In this document: positions 24,444 through 36,092 of the stretch, piece by piece
Layout: every line of letters begins with the position of its first letter
Numbering within the stretch: the stretch's first letter is position 1
Source of the DNA: Druceiella hillmani
Lineage: Eukaryota; Arthropoda; Insecta; Lepidoptera; Hepialidae
Length of the DNA stretch: 64,000 nt
NCBI GenBank assembly: GCA_039881145.1
Contig: JAYKKI010000066.1
Span: 8,319,501-8,383,500 of the forward strand
Direction of reading: 5' to 3'
The notes under the pieces: model-generated
Databases searched by the model: none
What the model was told of the DNA's origin: nothing
Seen by the model: only the letters and a program-made list of their open reading frames with translations
Program-made: the position numbers and the translations under genes

Positions 24444-26774
24444 TTACATTCCATTTAGGCGATGAAATTAAAATATCGTGCCACCCTGTTCGTAGTTAGT
24501 GTTAATTTCGCAATAAGTATGGAAATAGTAGTCATATTGTAACCGGATAAACTCTAATTAAAATATGTCATTCTCAGTTCGAAGCACAATGGAATCAGAT
24601 TCATATTGAATGTGCAAAAACTGCACTAAGTGTCTGAGTGACTTAAAGTCTTAAACTTGCTAACACAAAGAAATGATTGGGGGAGACCAAAAGTCGAATA
24701 ACTGAGATCAACAGGTTGCAATTTTTGTAAGTACAATTTTACACAAGTAAAATTGTTTTTTTGCATGAACCTAGTAGTGCCAATAATAACATAGAAATAA
24801 TTATAATTGAACTTAATATTTTGTAATGTTTTTAATATTTAACTCTTAAATAATTTACTTTTTTTCGTATGGCGAGTATAAAACACTTTGTAGCTTGTTT
24901 CAATTGGTTCTAAATTTTGACCATACTCCTAGAAATCAACAAAGTTTTATTATTAGATACAAATATAGATCAAAACTTGGTTTGTGTTACAAATAATAAT
25001 TTGCAACTACTAAAATCAACTAAATTATCTTCAAAATTTTGGAGAAAAGGCTTAAGAATCAAAGATAAAACGTCGTCAAAAACTAGCCATAGATAATGGA
25101 ATGAATATCATGTTTATTTCCGTATAGTTGTTTTAATATTGAATCTTTCAGAAATAAAAGCTTGCATTCGAATTATTCTTGATTATTTTATTAAAAATAA
25201 TTCAGTAGGGCTACTATTTCTACTTAACTCGTAATTAAAATTACGCTTTCAAATTGGTATCTCCAAATATAGGAAACTTTCATTAATATCCAAAAAAGGG
25301 TATAAATAACTACTGTAAGCTAATAAACATGTTAGTTAAGAGTAAAATTCACATTTGAGGGTCCACTATAAAATTAAGTACCTATAGAGACTTAAAGATA
25401 CATAATATTTCTCTTAACACTACAAAGTTTAATTACTATTTTCACTACGTGAACATGTCGCCCAGTATGTTTCTCACAGGCTTAAAAGTATCGTGAATAC
25501 CTAAAAAACTATACCAATATGTAATTTGGAATCATAGGTAAGTTTTTCAGTAAACTCTGCGTAAATATAGATTAATGTAGTTTTCCTTTTATATTCTTAG
25601 AATTTTTTGTATAGTAACAAAATATATTTACCCCCATCTTTATATATGCTACAGCCGAAATTATGATTGAAAGAGTTAACTATAGAAAATATATGAGTTA
25701 ATATGCTTCTTCACATCTAATTTTCATGCTAAACTGTTCTGCGAAAACGACTATCACAGACGTACAGACAGACGAATGAGTGCTAGGATGGCTTGCTAGT
25801 TTTAAAAGTTGTACATTTTTTTTCCGTGAAATTATGTTGCCTGTCCTTATTGTTAGATGGCAGTAAATTAGAACTATTTGTTAATTAAATACGTAGTTAT
25901 AATTTCTTCGTATTCAGTATCACTATTAAAGTAAAGTAAAGCTATTAAATATCACATAAATTACATTCCAATATGTTATTCTTATATTAGAACTTAAGTC
26001 GTGAATTACCCTTTCTTAAGAGTTTACAATAATATTTGTCAGTTTAGAACAAACAATGACTGAACGTTCCGCTAAAAGTTATGTAGTAAGTCCTGAAATT
26101 AATATTTCTGTGTAGAAAATTAAACAGACTTGTACTGTTACTCATAAGTATATGAATTAATACTTTGTTGTTCCTAAAAACTTGCTCTTAAACTTGTTTT
26201 TAGACACTGTTTTTATCATGTCATTTATAATACTGTCTACATTTTTTTCTCGTTATTAAGCTACCTTTGGAACAGCATCGATATTATCATATAGGACAAA
26301 TAAAAATATTTTCATAAAATTTACCTTAAATATTTATCTGAAATATTTACTCGAGTTTACTTATTTGCTTTTTAATGAGTTAAATTTATTTTTCTCCGTC
26401 TGTATTTTATAAATTTGCCTTTTAGGGGTTAAATAAATATTTCTACTCGACTTGTTTAATTCGTAAATGTTATTGCCGATCAACATGTTTTTTTAATTAC
26501 ATTGAACTTTTCGTATTTTCTACTTTATTTTCTTTTTACTTTCTTCTTTCTTCAAAAATATTTTATATTTTCTGACTTTGTCCATTTCTGAATCCTGAAT
26601 TTATTCATATTCATACTCGTATCCAAGAATTAATGAAGCATCATATTGCATAATTTGTTTGTAATATATGGTAAATTTGATGGAAATTTGATCAACTTTT
26701 CTTTAATTATAACACACGTGGTTCTTTTTTCACTTCGTTTTAATTTTCCTAACGCAGACTATTAAATAATGAAT

Positions 26775-27070
26775 TTTGAATATATTTGGCGTTAATTTTG
26801 TAGAAATTCATTATTCACAATTAAATGAAACTACGTGATGTAGTATTATTTCTACTATCTTTAATTTCTTTACCACGACCTAGGTTTCGTTGTATTACAA
26901 CATCTTCAGGTGGGATATTAGCAAAGATATCATATAAATAAAGATAAGAGAATCTTTGCTAATATTCCACCTGAAGATGTTGTAATACAACGAAACCTAG
27001 GTCGTGGTAAAGAAATTAAAGATAGTAGAAATAATACTACATCACGTAGTTTCATTTAATTGTAAATAAT
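26775..27070. mobile_element. Foldback element, copy D (tail on left, short loop insert)
   Basis: The tail 'ttgaatatatttggcgttaa' is on the left this time, so the element is inverted relative to the copies at 15.6 and 24.2 kb. Both arms are complete ('ctacgtgatgtagtattatt' ... and its reverse complement). The centre holds about 26 extra bases (26928-26953, 'tatcatataaataaagataa'). The shared change 'ctatcttt'/'aaagatag' appears in both arms, so it was copied or corrected between arms. Confidence 0.88.
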
Positions 27071-27226
27071 GAATTGTAAATATTAGAAAGTTCCAGAAAT
27101 AAATTTAGAAATAATATTAGAAAATCAGAAATGTGAAATTATGAATGGGCCACGCAAAGAAATATTTTGAATTTTTTTACACTGTAAATTTTTTGACCTT
27201 TAATTTTTTTATGAAATTTTTAAATA

Positions 27227-27378
27227 CTGAAGATATTTGGCGTTAATTTTGTAGAAATTTATTATTCACAATTAAATGAAACTACGTGATGTACTTTCTT
27301 TAAGTTTTTTACCATCACTTAGGTTTCGTTGTATTACAACATCTTCAGGTGGGCTATTAGCAAAGATCTTTGCTAATA
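27227..27378. mobile_element. Foldback element, copy E (half copy)
   Basis: Only the tail ('agatatttggcgttaatttt'), left arm and turn ('tattagcaaagatctttgct') are present. The right arm is missing. An internal deletion removed the 'agtattatttctactt' part of the arm. Same orientation as copy D, 157 bases beyond its right end. Confidence 0.8.
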
Positions 27379-27694
27379 ACAAATAAAAAAAGTTAAGAAG
27401 GAAAAAAGTTAAATAGTTGTTTTTTTTCACTTTACATCTACTATACGTCTACTTTTCTTGAGAGCAGGTATTGTATTGTATGTGTCTTACATAAATATTT
27501 TTCAAACCTCGATTTAAAAGGTAATTGTAATCTAGATTGCCACAATATACGATTTCACGTACCTTGTGTTCGTTTGTTTCGTGCTGAATCATGCGACCCT
27601 CAACATTTGGTTTACTACAGTTTAAAACAAATCTGACAGCCATGTGCATGAATAATCGTAGCATTTTCAGTACTCGCTATTGTGGATTATTTTT

Positions 27695-27800
27695 ATTTTG
27701 ACGGGCGGCATTGGAGACATCTCCTGGCGCACGAGACGACGATCGATCCTACGACAGACGGAGTCAAGCGGCAGGCGAATGTCGCTTATCTGATGCCTCT
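27695..27800. promoter_or_regulatory. GC-richer intronic patch
   Basis: 'gacgggcggcattggagaca', 'cacgagacgacgatcgatcc' and 'caagcggcaggcgaatgtcg'. Short, non-coding, in the first coding intron. Confidence 0.25.
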
Positions 27801-28459
27801 TTAGAAACGAGAATTATATGTTTGAGGTATATTTATTGAAACGCTCTATTGTACTGTTCATGTCGGGTCGCTGTCTATGGGGAAGGAATCATACACGCGA
27901 CGGACTGATGACAAATGTTGGCTTCATTCACTTTTATTGCCCCGACCGATTAACCACATCGACATTGGTAACGACATAAGTATGCAAACATAGATTATTC
28001 TTAGATTTATCACGAGACGTATGTATTATTATTCTCTGAGCAAAAAATACTAAGTTATTATTGAGATTTTTAAAATCAATTGAAGAAATTAATATTTAAT
28101 TTAAAATCATGACTTTAATACGTTGAAATCCTTTTACTAGAATTAATCGTAATTAAATATAATATTTGTTAAATAAGAAAATCTAAAAAAGAACTTCGTA
28201 AAAAAAATATAAAATTCTACTCTGTAATTCAAAATGATTCCCAAATTTTCTTTATACCCGAATCTTTTTAATCAACATCTGAGTAACTCTTTTATTCTTA
28301 ATATCCGAGCCTTTTCAGTTACTAAGTTATTGGAGTACAAAGATACAAACGCTCAATGAATCGAACATTGAACTTACTTTCAAACGCTTAAAAACATTCA
28401 AAATGATCTAATCAAAACACGTGCCCATGCTTACCTAAAAGCCGTGTTTTAACTAGCTC

Positions 28460-28582
<123 letters not shown>

Positions 28583-29011
28583 GTATAATATTTATTTATT
28601 TATAAACATGTATTTTATATTCATAAGTAATTTCGAACATAAAATGAAAATAACGATAAATGTTTAACGAAGAACCCAATAATGTTTGAGAAATATAATT
28701 AAATGAAAAACTTAATACAATATCATCAGCCACCACTCAATACCTTCTAGACATAATATAGTTAGACAATATTGATACTACCTTTCACTTCAAGTTTTCA
28801 CAATTGTTTCAGTCCTGTCACACATCTAAGGATACAAATCACAAAAGAAATATAAAAATGGGAGACATGTAAAATTAGTTATAAAACATTGTTCTAACCA
28901 TTGGATACTCGTACCATTGCAGAAATATATCATCTAGAACAACATCCATTTAATTTATCACATACACCTGAATACTTTGCATTGTGTAATTTTTGAAAAC
29001 ATAATAAAAAA

Positions 29012-29240
29012 TACTAGCGACCCGTGCGAAGTCTTTGCATTATTTATTCCATTATGAAGCTCAGATGACAGATCAAACAAATATTTTACTAAAATTAACA
29101 TATAGAGGCGCAAGTATCAAAAGCATTGAGCTAAAGCGCCACTGTATTTATGCGTGAGTGGATTTGAAATTAAACAAAAATTTTACCGACCGTCAATCAT
29201 ATTGACGTTGAGCCGTTAGATGGCAGCATTGCTGTTTTGT
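29012..29240 (+). mobile_element. 'actagcgacccg' repeat fragment
   Basis: 'actagcgacccgtgcgaagt' resembles the start of an abundant lepidopteran repeat ('actagcgacccg...gcttcgcacgggt'). The following 200 bases contain 'gagctaaagcgccactgta' and 'gccgttagatggcagcattg'. Boundaries uncertain. Confidence 0.45.
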
Positions 29241-29435
29241 GTATATAATTTTAATAATTAATTAATTTGAAAAAACAATAGCAATAATAAATTTTTTAGT
29301 TGTGGATGCCGGTAGAGCAAGCAATTATCTATAAAATGATATATAATTTATGTGGATTAGTTGCGAGGTTTTTTCTAAAAAGGGAGAGTAACATCTTAAC
29401 CTTAGCGTATTAATATATATGATGATGATTAATGT

Positions 29436-29622
29436 GGTCATCGGAAAACCCACTCAAACCCTATTTCCGCAATTGTTTTGAATAATATTTAAATCCTGTT
29501 GGAAGTTTCTATGAGTTATTTTCTTTAAATTGCATACAACGAATTACCATGGGTAATAATTTCAATAAAGTAGATATAATACCACATCATATAGTTTAAT
29601 TTAGCTGTAAATAAAAATGAAG
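29436..29622. mobile_element. Foldback element, remnant F (long-form interior and right end)
   Basis: The right end 'agtagatataataccacatc' and 'atagtttaatttagctgtaa' matches the outer right arm of the family. To its left, 'ggaaaacccactcaaacc' and 'cgcaattgttttgaataata' match the interior of the long-form copy at 57.6-58.15 kb. Strongly decayed; the left arm was not found. Confidence 0.55.
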
Positions 29623-29656
29623 TTATTATTTAAAAAATAGTCGACACCAATTTCCT

Positions 29657-30336
29657 TTTGGGTTTCTTAGCCAAATCGCAAAAACGGAAATATTATAAAT
29701 TTGACATGTTCATCTGCCCGTCTGTCTGTCTGTATGTCAAAACAATTTTACTGGCAGACTTTTGGCGCTATATAGATACAATTACGCTTGGCGTTATATA
29801 GATACAATACAATTTAGATCGTAGGTGTCTTCTGTGATAGGAGTTCACAATGCAATAGTGGCATTATAGAAAATAATATTAGGGGTGGAACTCCCTACAT
29901 TTAACTGAGGGATAAACATTTCAGTGACCATAGGCGCGTGGAGTATCGTTAGATAGCTATTAAAAATTACATTGAAGTCCTAAAATAACTTTTTTTTTAA
30001 GTCAATAGTTGAAGAGATAAGCGCTTCTAAAGTTTTGAAAATTGTGTCAACCCTTCAACTCACGTTATTAAAATTCTGGAAAAAATTAAGGGTGATACCA
30101 CTTAAAATAAACTTTACCCCAAAATTGGTTTGAATAAAATATATTGTGTAGTTTTTGAGATATGGGATTTTTTCGGTACCGACGGCAGCAATAAATGTTT
30201 CATCCATTCTTTCTTTGAGAAATACAAACTTGTAAGTTTAATACTGTTTGGTACTTCGCGCTTGAGCTTGCTAAGGGGGACTCTTAGTGATCTTTCGTGC
30301 TTGAATCCGACTCGCACTTAGACGGCTTTTTTATTT
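29657..30336 (+). mobile_element. Dispersed lepidopteran-type repeat, nearly full length
   Basis: Begins 'gggtttcttagccaaatcgc' with 'cgtctgtctgtctgtatgtc', and contains 'gtatcgttagatagctatta', 'gagatatgggattttttcgg' and 'gagaaatacaaacttgtaag'. It ends 'aatccgactcgcacttagac' with 'ggcttttttattt'. This is a decayed form of an abundant family I recall from moths and butterflies. A second copy is at 62265-62806. Small reading frames on both strands here are not genes. Confidence 0.7.
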
Positions 30337-31129
30337 TCATGTGTAGCATTTGTCTAGACTAATTAAAAATAAAGTTTTAACTGACATTGTCAATCGTACT
30401 ATGAATACCTTTGCCACTCTTTTCGAATGTTGTTACCTTTTTTCGACAACACTGTGAGGCCTGCGAGTTTCGTCGATTACAACGTTTCATCTGTGTATGG
30501 AAGATACATCGAAATATAATTTGGATTATTTTTCATCTTGCCGATTGAAAGAGTTTTATAAATAATTACCCGATTTTCATAAAAAAATACATCTCGCTTT
30601 TCTGATTGATTATTTAAATAAAACTTTCCAGAAGCTTATTTTTTCATTTTCTCTACTTAAGGATGTCTCTTTTATTCTTATTGTGCCTGAGTGTTTCTTT
30701 AAATGTGTATTTTTAAATTATAAGAACTCTCTTCCATTGCTTTTAAACACATAGTATATTAAGTGACTGACAATAAAGTTCAAAGACAATAGATTTAAAA
30801 AGTGAAAGGAGTTCTATACTAAAAAATAAACGAAAATGGTTTTGTGCTTAATTAAAATATGAATTCAGAAACACGAACTTACTTTTTTCATGTCTCATTA
30901 CGACATTCTTGTATACTAGCGTTTCTGAAATTAATTTTAAAATTATTTCCTACTACAAACCAACCAAAAATAGGCTAGTTTAAAATACTTTATCAACACG
31001 GAGTCGTCCCCTCCTGAATCCTCGATATCGTGGAAGGTTCCAAATTTCAATATCAATTTCCCCGAATAGACGATTCGAGTACTTAAGAAGCGTTCCATTG
31101 ATATAATATAAATGTTTAATTAATCAGCA

Positions 31130-31240
31130 TTAGGTGATGTCGGCTTATCGATCCTTCAGGCAGTGCCGCTACCGTGGGCGACCTGCGACGTGATTAAATT
31201 GTCGAAGACCTCCGACGCTGCGACTCGAAACGTAATGCTA
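31130..31240. promoter_or_regulatory. GC-richer intronic patch
   Basis: 'ggcagtgccgctaccgtggg', 'cgacctgcgacgtgattaaa' and 'cctccgacgctgcgactcga'. Non-coding, in the first coding intron; candidate regulatory DNA. Confidence 0.25.
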
Positions 31241-32744
31241 GTTTTGAACATATGTGGGTAAGTTCGTCAATATATCTATAAGCGAGTAGGTAATTCGGAG
31301 AAGCTACAAATATGTATATGTCTGTTGAAACATATGGTAATCATAAGGTCGTCGCGTGTGTTACTCCTCAATTTTAGTAGGACGAACTATTTGTGAAAGA
31401 TTTCATTTTCACGAGAGCCGTTTATGCTGATTTACGGACGAAAAGCGATTAAGTAGAATAGTTTATAATAATAGAATATTTTTCCTAAACTATATTATAA
31501 TAAAATAGTGTCTACCTGTGACTATGTTTGCCTGAACTAAAGTAAGGTATGCTACGATCCAGGTAATCGTTTATTACTGTTTCATTTTTCCAACAACTGT
31601 TTATGTTCAGTGGTAACATTATAACTGAGTTATAAAAGAGAAAATTTTGAATGTTATCCCCTAGGAAAAACAATTGAATTTGGGAACTGGAATACATGGT
31701 ATGATGTAATCCATGTTAAAATCAAACTTAAAGAAAGTTCTTCACAGATAATAGTACGTGATCAAGTAGGAATCTAATGGATATAATACAAGATGTTTAA
31801 TATGATTCAGGAACTAATTTGAGTTTCAGGGCATTGCCTTTAATCAATTATTAATCCGGATTATAAACTATATCTATGTTAAAATTTGCATAATTTTGTT
31901 AAAAAATAAAGAAATCATAAAGTAACAAGGATCCAATCATACTCGCACATCCATCATACAAACTTTCACATTTATATTTATTAAGATTAATAAATTTACC
32001 GTCAGCTCACAAAAAAAAATTGTGCGCTGCTTCTCATAATGTTGTACATACATATATAACATTCGCATTATGAGACAGTTATGATTTACAAAGCTCTATC
32101 GTGAAACAAAGAAACCTAAGTGCGTTCATGTACACAACTTCATAATTTCTACTATTTCTAAAATGGTATTTTGTAAATAAATATTACATGTAGGGAGCTA
32201 GTGCATAGTGATATGCAGTAAAACATTAAATATTTTTTCCAATAGGGAGGTGCCGTCAAAAATATTTTTGGCATATTCCACCAATTGTTTGAGAAAAATT
32301 ACTCCCTCCACCTAATAACTCAAGCTTTGGTTATAACTATTTGTAAAATTTGAGTTATAGTATTTGATTATGCTATTAATTAAATTAATTTTCGTTAATT
32401 TTATCAAGTATTCCTAAAAATATATGAAACCTTATTTTATGCGTGTTCTGATATTTTTAATAGTATTCTTTTAATATTATTCTAACTTTTATTAGTTTTT
32501 TAGTAGAACTTAGTGTTATTTTTATATGATGGTTCCCCAACTTTAAGATGATATCCATGTCGTTTTGGGAGTATATTACATGTTGCCAGTTCTCACCATA
32601 TTGCAATAATCTTACGGCCTATATAAAGGTTTTATATATCGTTTATAGGGGCCTTGTGATCTGGTTAGCCCAAGGAGCTAATCTTTGGCTATGAGATTCT
32701 GACCCCTCTCTTCATCCCAACCTCGCATCAAGTTATTTTTTTTT

Positions 32745-33245
32745 CAATAATATGGCTGAAGTATAGGAAGAATGGAAGATAATCTATCGCGGATGCCAAA
32801 TTTTTGATGATGGACTCGTTGGTCTGATGATACAACAAGACATACGTAGCAAACACTATGTTTCGAAAGCGCCAATACGCTTTTTTTGCCACTCTTAAAT
32901 TCCAAATCTCTTTGTCTGCGGCTTATACAGACCAAGTCGCAGAACCGTGGAAAAATATGGTGTGTACTAAAGTTTGTACTAGATTGATTTTTATTTTCTG
33001 CTTTATATTTTTTCTCTCATACATTTGCTAATTGCAACACAACGTTCTTTACCGTTGTGATGCAGCGATGAATTGATTTTTTGAAGTTTTCGTTTGCGTT
33101 TACTCGTATTAGTGAGCTGAGACAATTAAACTCCTTGGTCAATTCGAGATTTCTCCGTGTACAGTCTTGTCTAAATATTCCTTCTTTTGTGGATTGACCA
33201 CAAAAAGTGTACTCTCATTAAATCAAGTTGGCAGTAAATAGATAT
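32745..33245 (-). pseudogene. Degenerate non-LTR retrotransposon fragment (reverse transcriptase C-terminal part)
   Basis: On the minus strand several frames together resemble the C-terminal third of an endonuclease/RT-type LINE protein: NANENFKKSIHRCITTVKN (about 33110), a remnant of the 'YGSETW' block as FFHGSATWSV (about 32950), then LRVAKKAYWRFRNIVFATY, TNESIIKNLASAIDYLPFF and LYFSHII. These correspond in order to the segments around 'YGxExWT', 'R-RR-LRI-W' and 'RL--IQ--LR-FGHI' of such proteins. Stops and frameshifts are frequent. The stretch 32530-32745 may be part of the same insertion but I could not confirm it. Confidence 0.6.
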
Positions 33246-35066
33246 GCCAGTAGCCAAAGGTAATTTATTATGCACATGTTTTTAACGAAACCAATCTCAT
33301 ATTATATAGGTCAGATCAGCGTATATTCGGAAAAAAATCTTCTTTGTAGAATTTTTGGTCTTTTGATTACAAGATTGGTGTAACCTTAAAATGGTCTACT
33401 CTCTGATTTTTTTAACATGTGCAAAATACAAGTTCCGAGAATTGCAGATAATATGATACTTTAACCAATATTTTATCATTGTACATTGCACTAAGTCGTT
33501 TTTAGATTGCAGTATAAAATAACGAAAATAGCTTTGCTAGTTAACGAGATATTGCTGTAGAATCTGTTTTAAAATAACTTTTTATAATTTCTAAATTTAA
33601 TGTACGGGATTGCCTTGGATGAGGACTATTAACATTTTTTTCTGTCTTATGAGAATATACCTTCTCCCATCGTTTTTTTGTGTATTATGTGTTGTTTCAC
33701 TTGCCCTTAATCAGAATCCATGTTTGCTTGTTTTTAACTTATTTAAACTTACTTTGCACTCTTTATATACCCTAGTAGAGATATTATAGTGTTTTTTTTA
33801 GTATTCCAGATATTACTGGAAAAAATGTGGCTTTCTCTTATTCGTATTACTATTATTTTGCTATTATTTTACATTGAATCTTCGATAAGTACCATATACG
33901 ATAATCATTTAGTATTTCTGAATTCTTTCTTCAATAGTTATACTTATCTTAAAACTGTTATAGATACTTTTTTAAAGTTTTCATTCCTAATTCAAACTTC
34001 TATTGAGGGTGCCAAATTAAAAGCGAAATAACTAAAAAATTATTTACAAACACTTTGGAAAGCGACAACTTATAAACAGCATTTCCAGTTTGCCACAAAA
34101 TAAATTGCCTATATGACCAAGTCACGTGTAATTTGAGTGAGATTATATAAAATATAAGAATAGCTTCAAATCTGCACTTTTAACTTCTCGAAGTGCTTTA
34201 AAATAGATGCCAGATATGGGGACGCACTTTTTCTAAAATAACGACAGTTTCTCTTGAAGAAATTTCAAACTTCAATAACTCGACTAAAAATAGTTATAGC
34301 ACCAACATATTATTCTCTGTTTAACGTAACACTATGTCAGCTTGCGTGAAGTGGGCACACAATTTTTAATAGATAGTTTCAACATTTTCAAGAGTCACGC
34401 ATGTCATGTTTCCTACTACTTATATAATTGCAATGTATATAAATGTAATTGGTAAATAAATTAAACGTTCAAAGCAAAAATTGTATTTAATTTCAATATA
34501 TGAACTATACACGATTGACCATTCAGTGTGTGACATTGAAACTTTCTTTTGACAACTCATTTAAATGAGTAGTAAATATCATTGACATTTGAAACAATCT
34601 CCCAACTCCCCCCTACATTTGTAAATTGTGTTAATGTGACACTATATTCCATCTTTAAATCAAGTAGGTTTTAAGTTAGAGGCGATTTCGAAAGTGGCTC
34701 GAACTGATTTGTGTAAATAATTCACGTAGTTGGTGTATCCAGATTTTTTTGCCTTCCGCACTAGATTATAAGCACTAATATAATATTTTTAAAAATTTAA
34801 ACAGATTTAATTTAGTTAGTTATAGATAAAATAATGGGTAAAATACGTTGTTAACATGCTTTCATTGCGTATCACGAATTTTGAAATCGAAGATAAGTTC
34901 CCTTCGTATAGCATAAAATATTTTCTCCCTTTTATAAATAAATTGCGACGTTATTATTAACGCGCATGAATTTAAAAAAAAATGAAACAGAAATAAATTG
35001 CTACATTACTGTAGTTCATAGTCACGAAGTTGCGGGCGGAAGGTAATTAGAAGTGAAACAACTTAC

Positions 35067-35145
35067 CTTGGCATATGATGGTGATGATCTGAAGTAGAGT
35101 TATTGAAAAATTATTAGTGTGGGGTCCAATTCTTCTTCTCGGCAT
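35067..35145 (-). CDS. DIP-delta: DIP/lachesin-like cell-surface Ig protein, coding exon 1 (signal peptide)
   Basis: Seen: on the minus strand an ATG at 35145-35143 opens 26 codons plus one base, ending CAAG at a strong GTAAGT donor (plus-strand 'acttac' at 35061-35066). The peptide starts MPRRRIGPH. Residues about 13-25 are hydrophobic (FSITLLQIITIIC), so it reads as a signal peptide. An in-frame TGA lies 35 codons upstream (35248-35250) with no intervening ATG, which supports this start. The last base is the first base of a split codon, and the exon at 18751-18857 begins with exactly the other two, giving GTA (Val27). Known of the family: DIPs are secreted or GPI-anchored three-Ig neuronal adhesion proteins that bind Dpr proteins at synapses. 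Inferred: this exon belongs to the same gene, because phase, strand and order agree. Signal peptides are poorly conserved, so this exon alone would not identify the family. Confidence 0.8.
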
Positions 35146-35341
35146 TTTGTAATTCGTTTCAGTGTTCACTCGCACTTTATGCACATTTCGATTGATATGT
35201 TTTGGAATGCCAACATACTTGTTGTCTCTTACATTTAGTTTAACTATTCATAGTGATACATTTTCCGATATGTTATCGTTAGACGACTGGGGCCTTCTCG
35301 ACTCCGCACAAACTCGTGGCGGACACTCGCCTCTCGATCTT
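35146..35341 (-). promoter_or_regulatory. Probable 5' leader of the DIP-like gene, with a possible splice acceptor at its start
   Basis: Minus-strand sequence directly upstream of the start codon. It holds a six-codon upstream ORF (ATG at 35261, TAG ending at 35244) in a different frame from the main ATG. Its far end is GC-richer (35280-35341). Just beyond, the minus strand reads TTTCTTTGTTCACAG, a good pyrimidine tract plus AG, so the exon may begin at 35341 after a non-coding upstream exon. The alternative is that transcription starts within this GC-richer block. Transcript data would decide. Confidence 0.45.
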
Positions 35342-35510
35342 CTGTGAACAAAGAAAATGTGTTAACTCACACATATTTATAATATACGTCATAGTTGATA
35401 TTGCTACAATATTTATCTTATTCTTGATAAATACTCGTAATCATATTTTTCTCTTTTCGGTCTTCTGGACTTTACTTTTCTATACACTTTGTGATAATTC
35501 GACCTTTTCA

Positions 35511-35830
35511 AAGTTACCCAAACTAGGATCTCTTATAGTTTCGCCTTATCCATCTGTCTATCTGTACATTTATATATCACGTTGTGTTCAGTCACAGGCT
35601 ATTAGTGGTACAAAGCTGAAATCTGGAACGCTTAACATATTTATAAAGAAAAGTTTTTAAAGTCCTTACCGATACGTAACACTTTACGTGTTGGGGGAAT
35701 TTTTTTCGCTAACCTCATTTTCCTCATTTTGTGAAACAACGTAGATAGGTAGTAAGATTCATTTATGAAATTTTAAACTTTAAAATGGTCATATTTTTAG
35801 AGTTATGTATATCCAACTGCTACCAGACAA
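35511..35830 (+). mobile_element. Decayed dispersed repeat near the DIP-like leader
   Basis: 'aagttacccaaactaggatc' and 'cttatagtttcgccttatcc' followed by 'atctgtctatctgtac', then 'acactttacgtgttggggga' and 'gtagataggtagtaagattc', fit a lepidopteran repeat with 'gtacccaaactaggtacccc' and 'acgtaaagtgggggt' blocks. Identification is from memory. It begins about 170 bases beyond the possible acceptor of the DIP-like leader. Confidence 0.5.
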
Positions 35831-36037
35831 ATCGTTATTTTTGAATACTCGAAAAGTATTCATCATAGTAGTAAATATAATAAATTTAAAAGAAAAATTA
35901 TCACACCTATGTAGTTCTACTAGTTTATGAGTAATAGTCAACCAACTTTTAGCATGTGGTCTGTAAAAATTTCATTGCAACTCCATATAAGTGACTTAAA
36001 TTAACTACAAAAATAAGATAGTTTAAAATGTATACTC

Positions 36038-36041
<4 letters not shown>

Positions 36042-36092
<51 letters not shown>
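36042..36092. repeat. Compound (CA)n-(TA)n microsatellite
   Basis: About 19 AC units followed by 6 AT units. The His-Thr frame across it is an artefact. Confidence 0.98.

Noticed and set aside
30114..30321. Small frames on both strands near 30.2 kb
   Set aside because: They lie inside a dispersed lepidopteran-type repeat that is also present at 62.3-62.8 kb with different stops.
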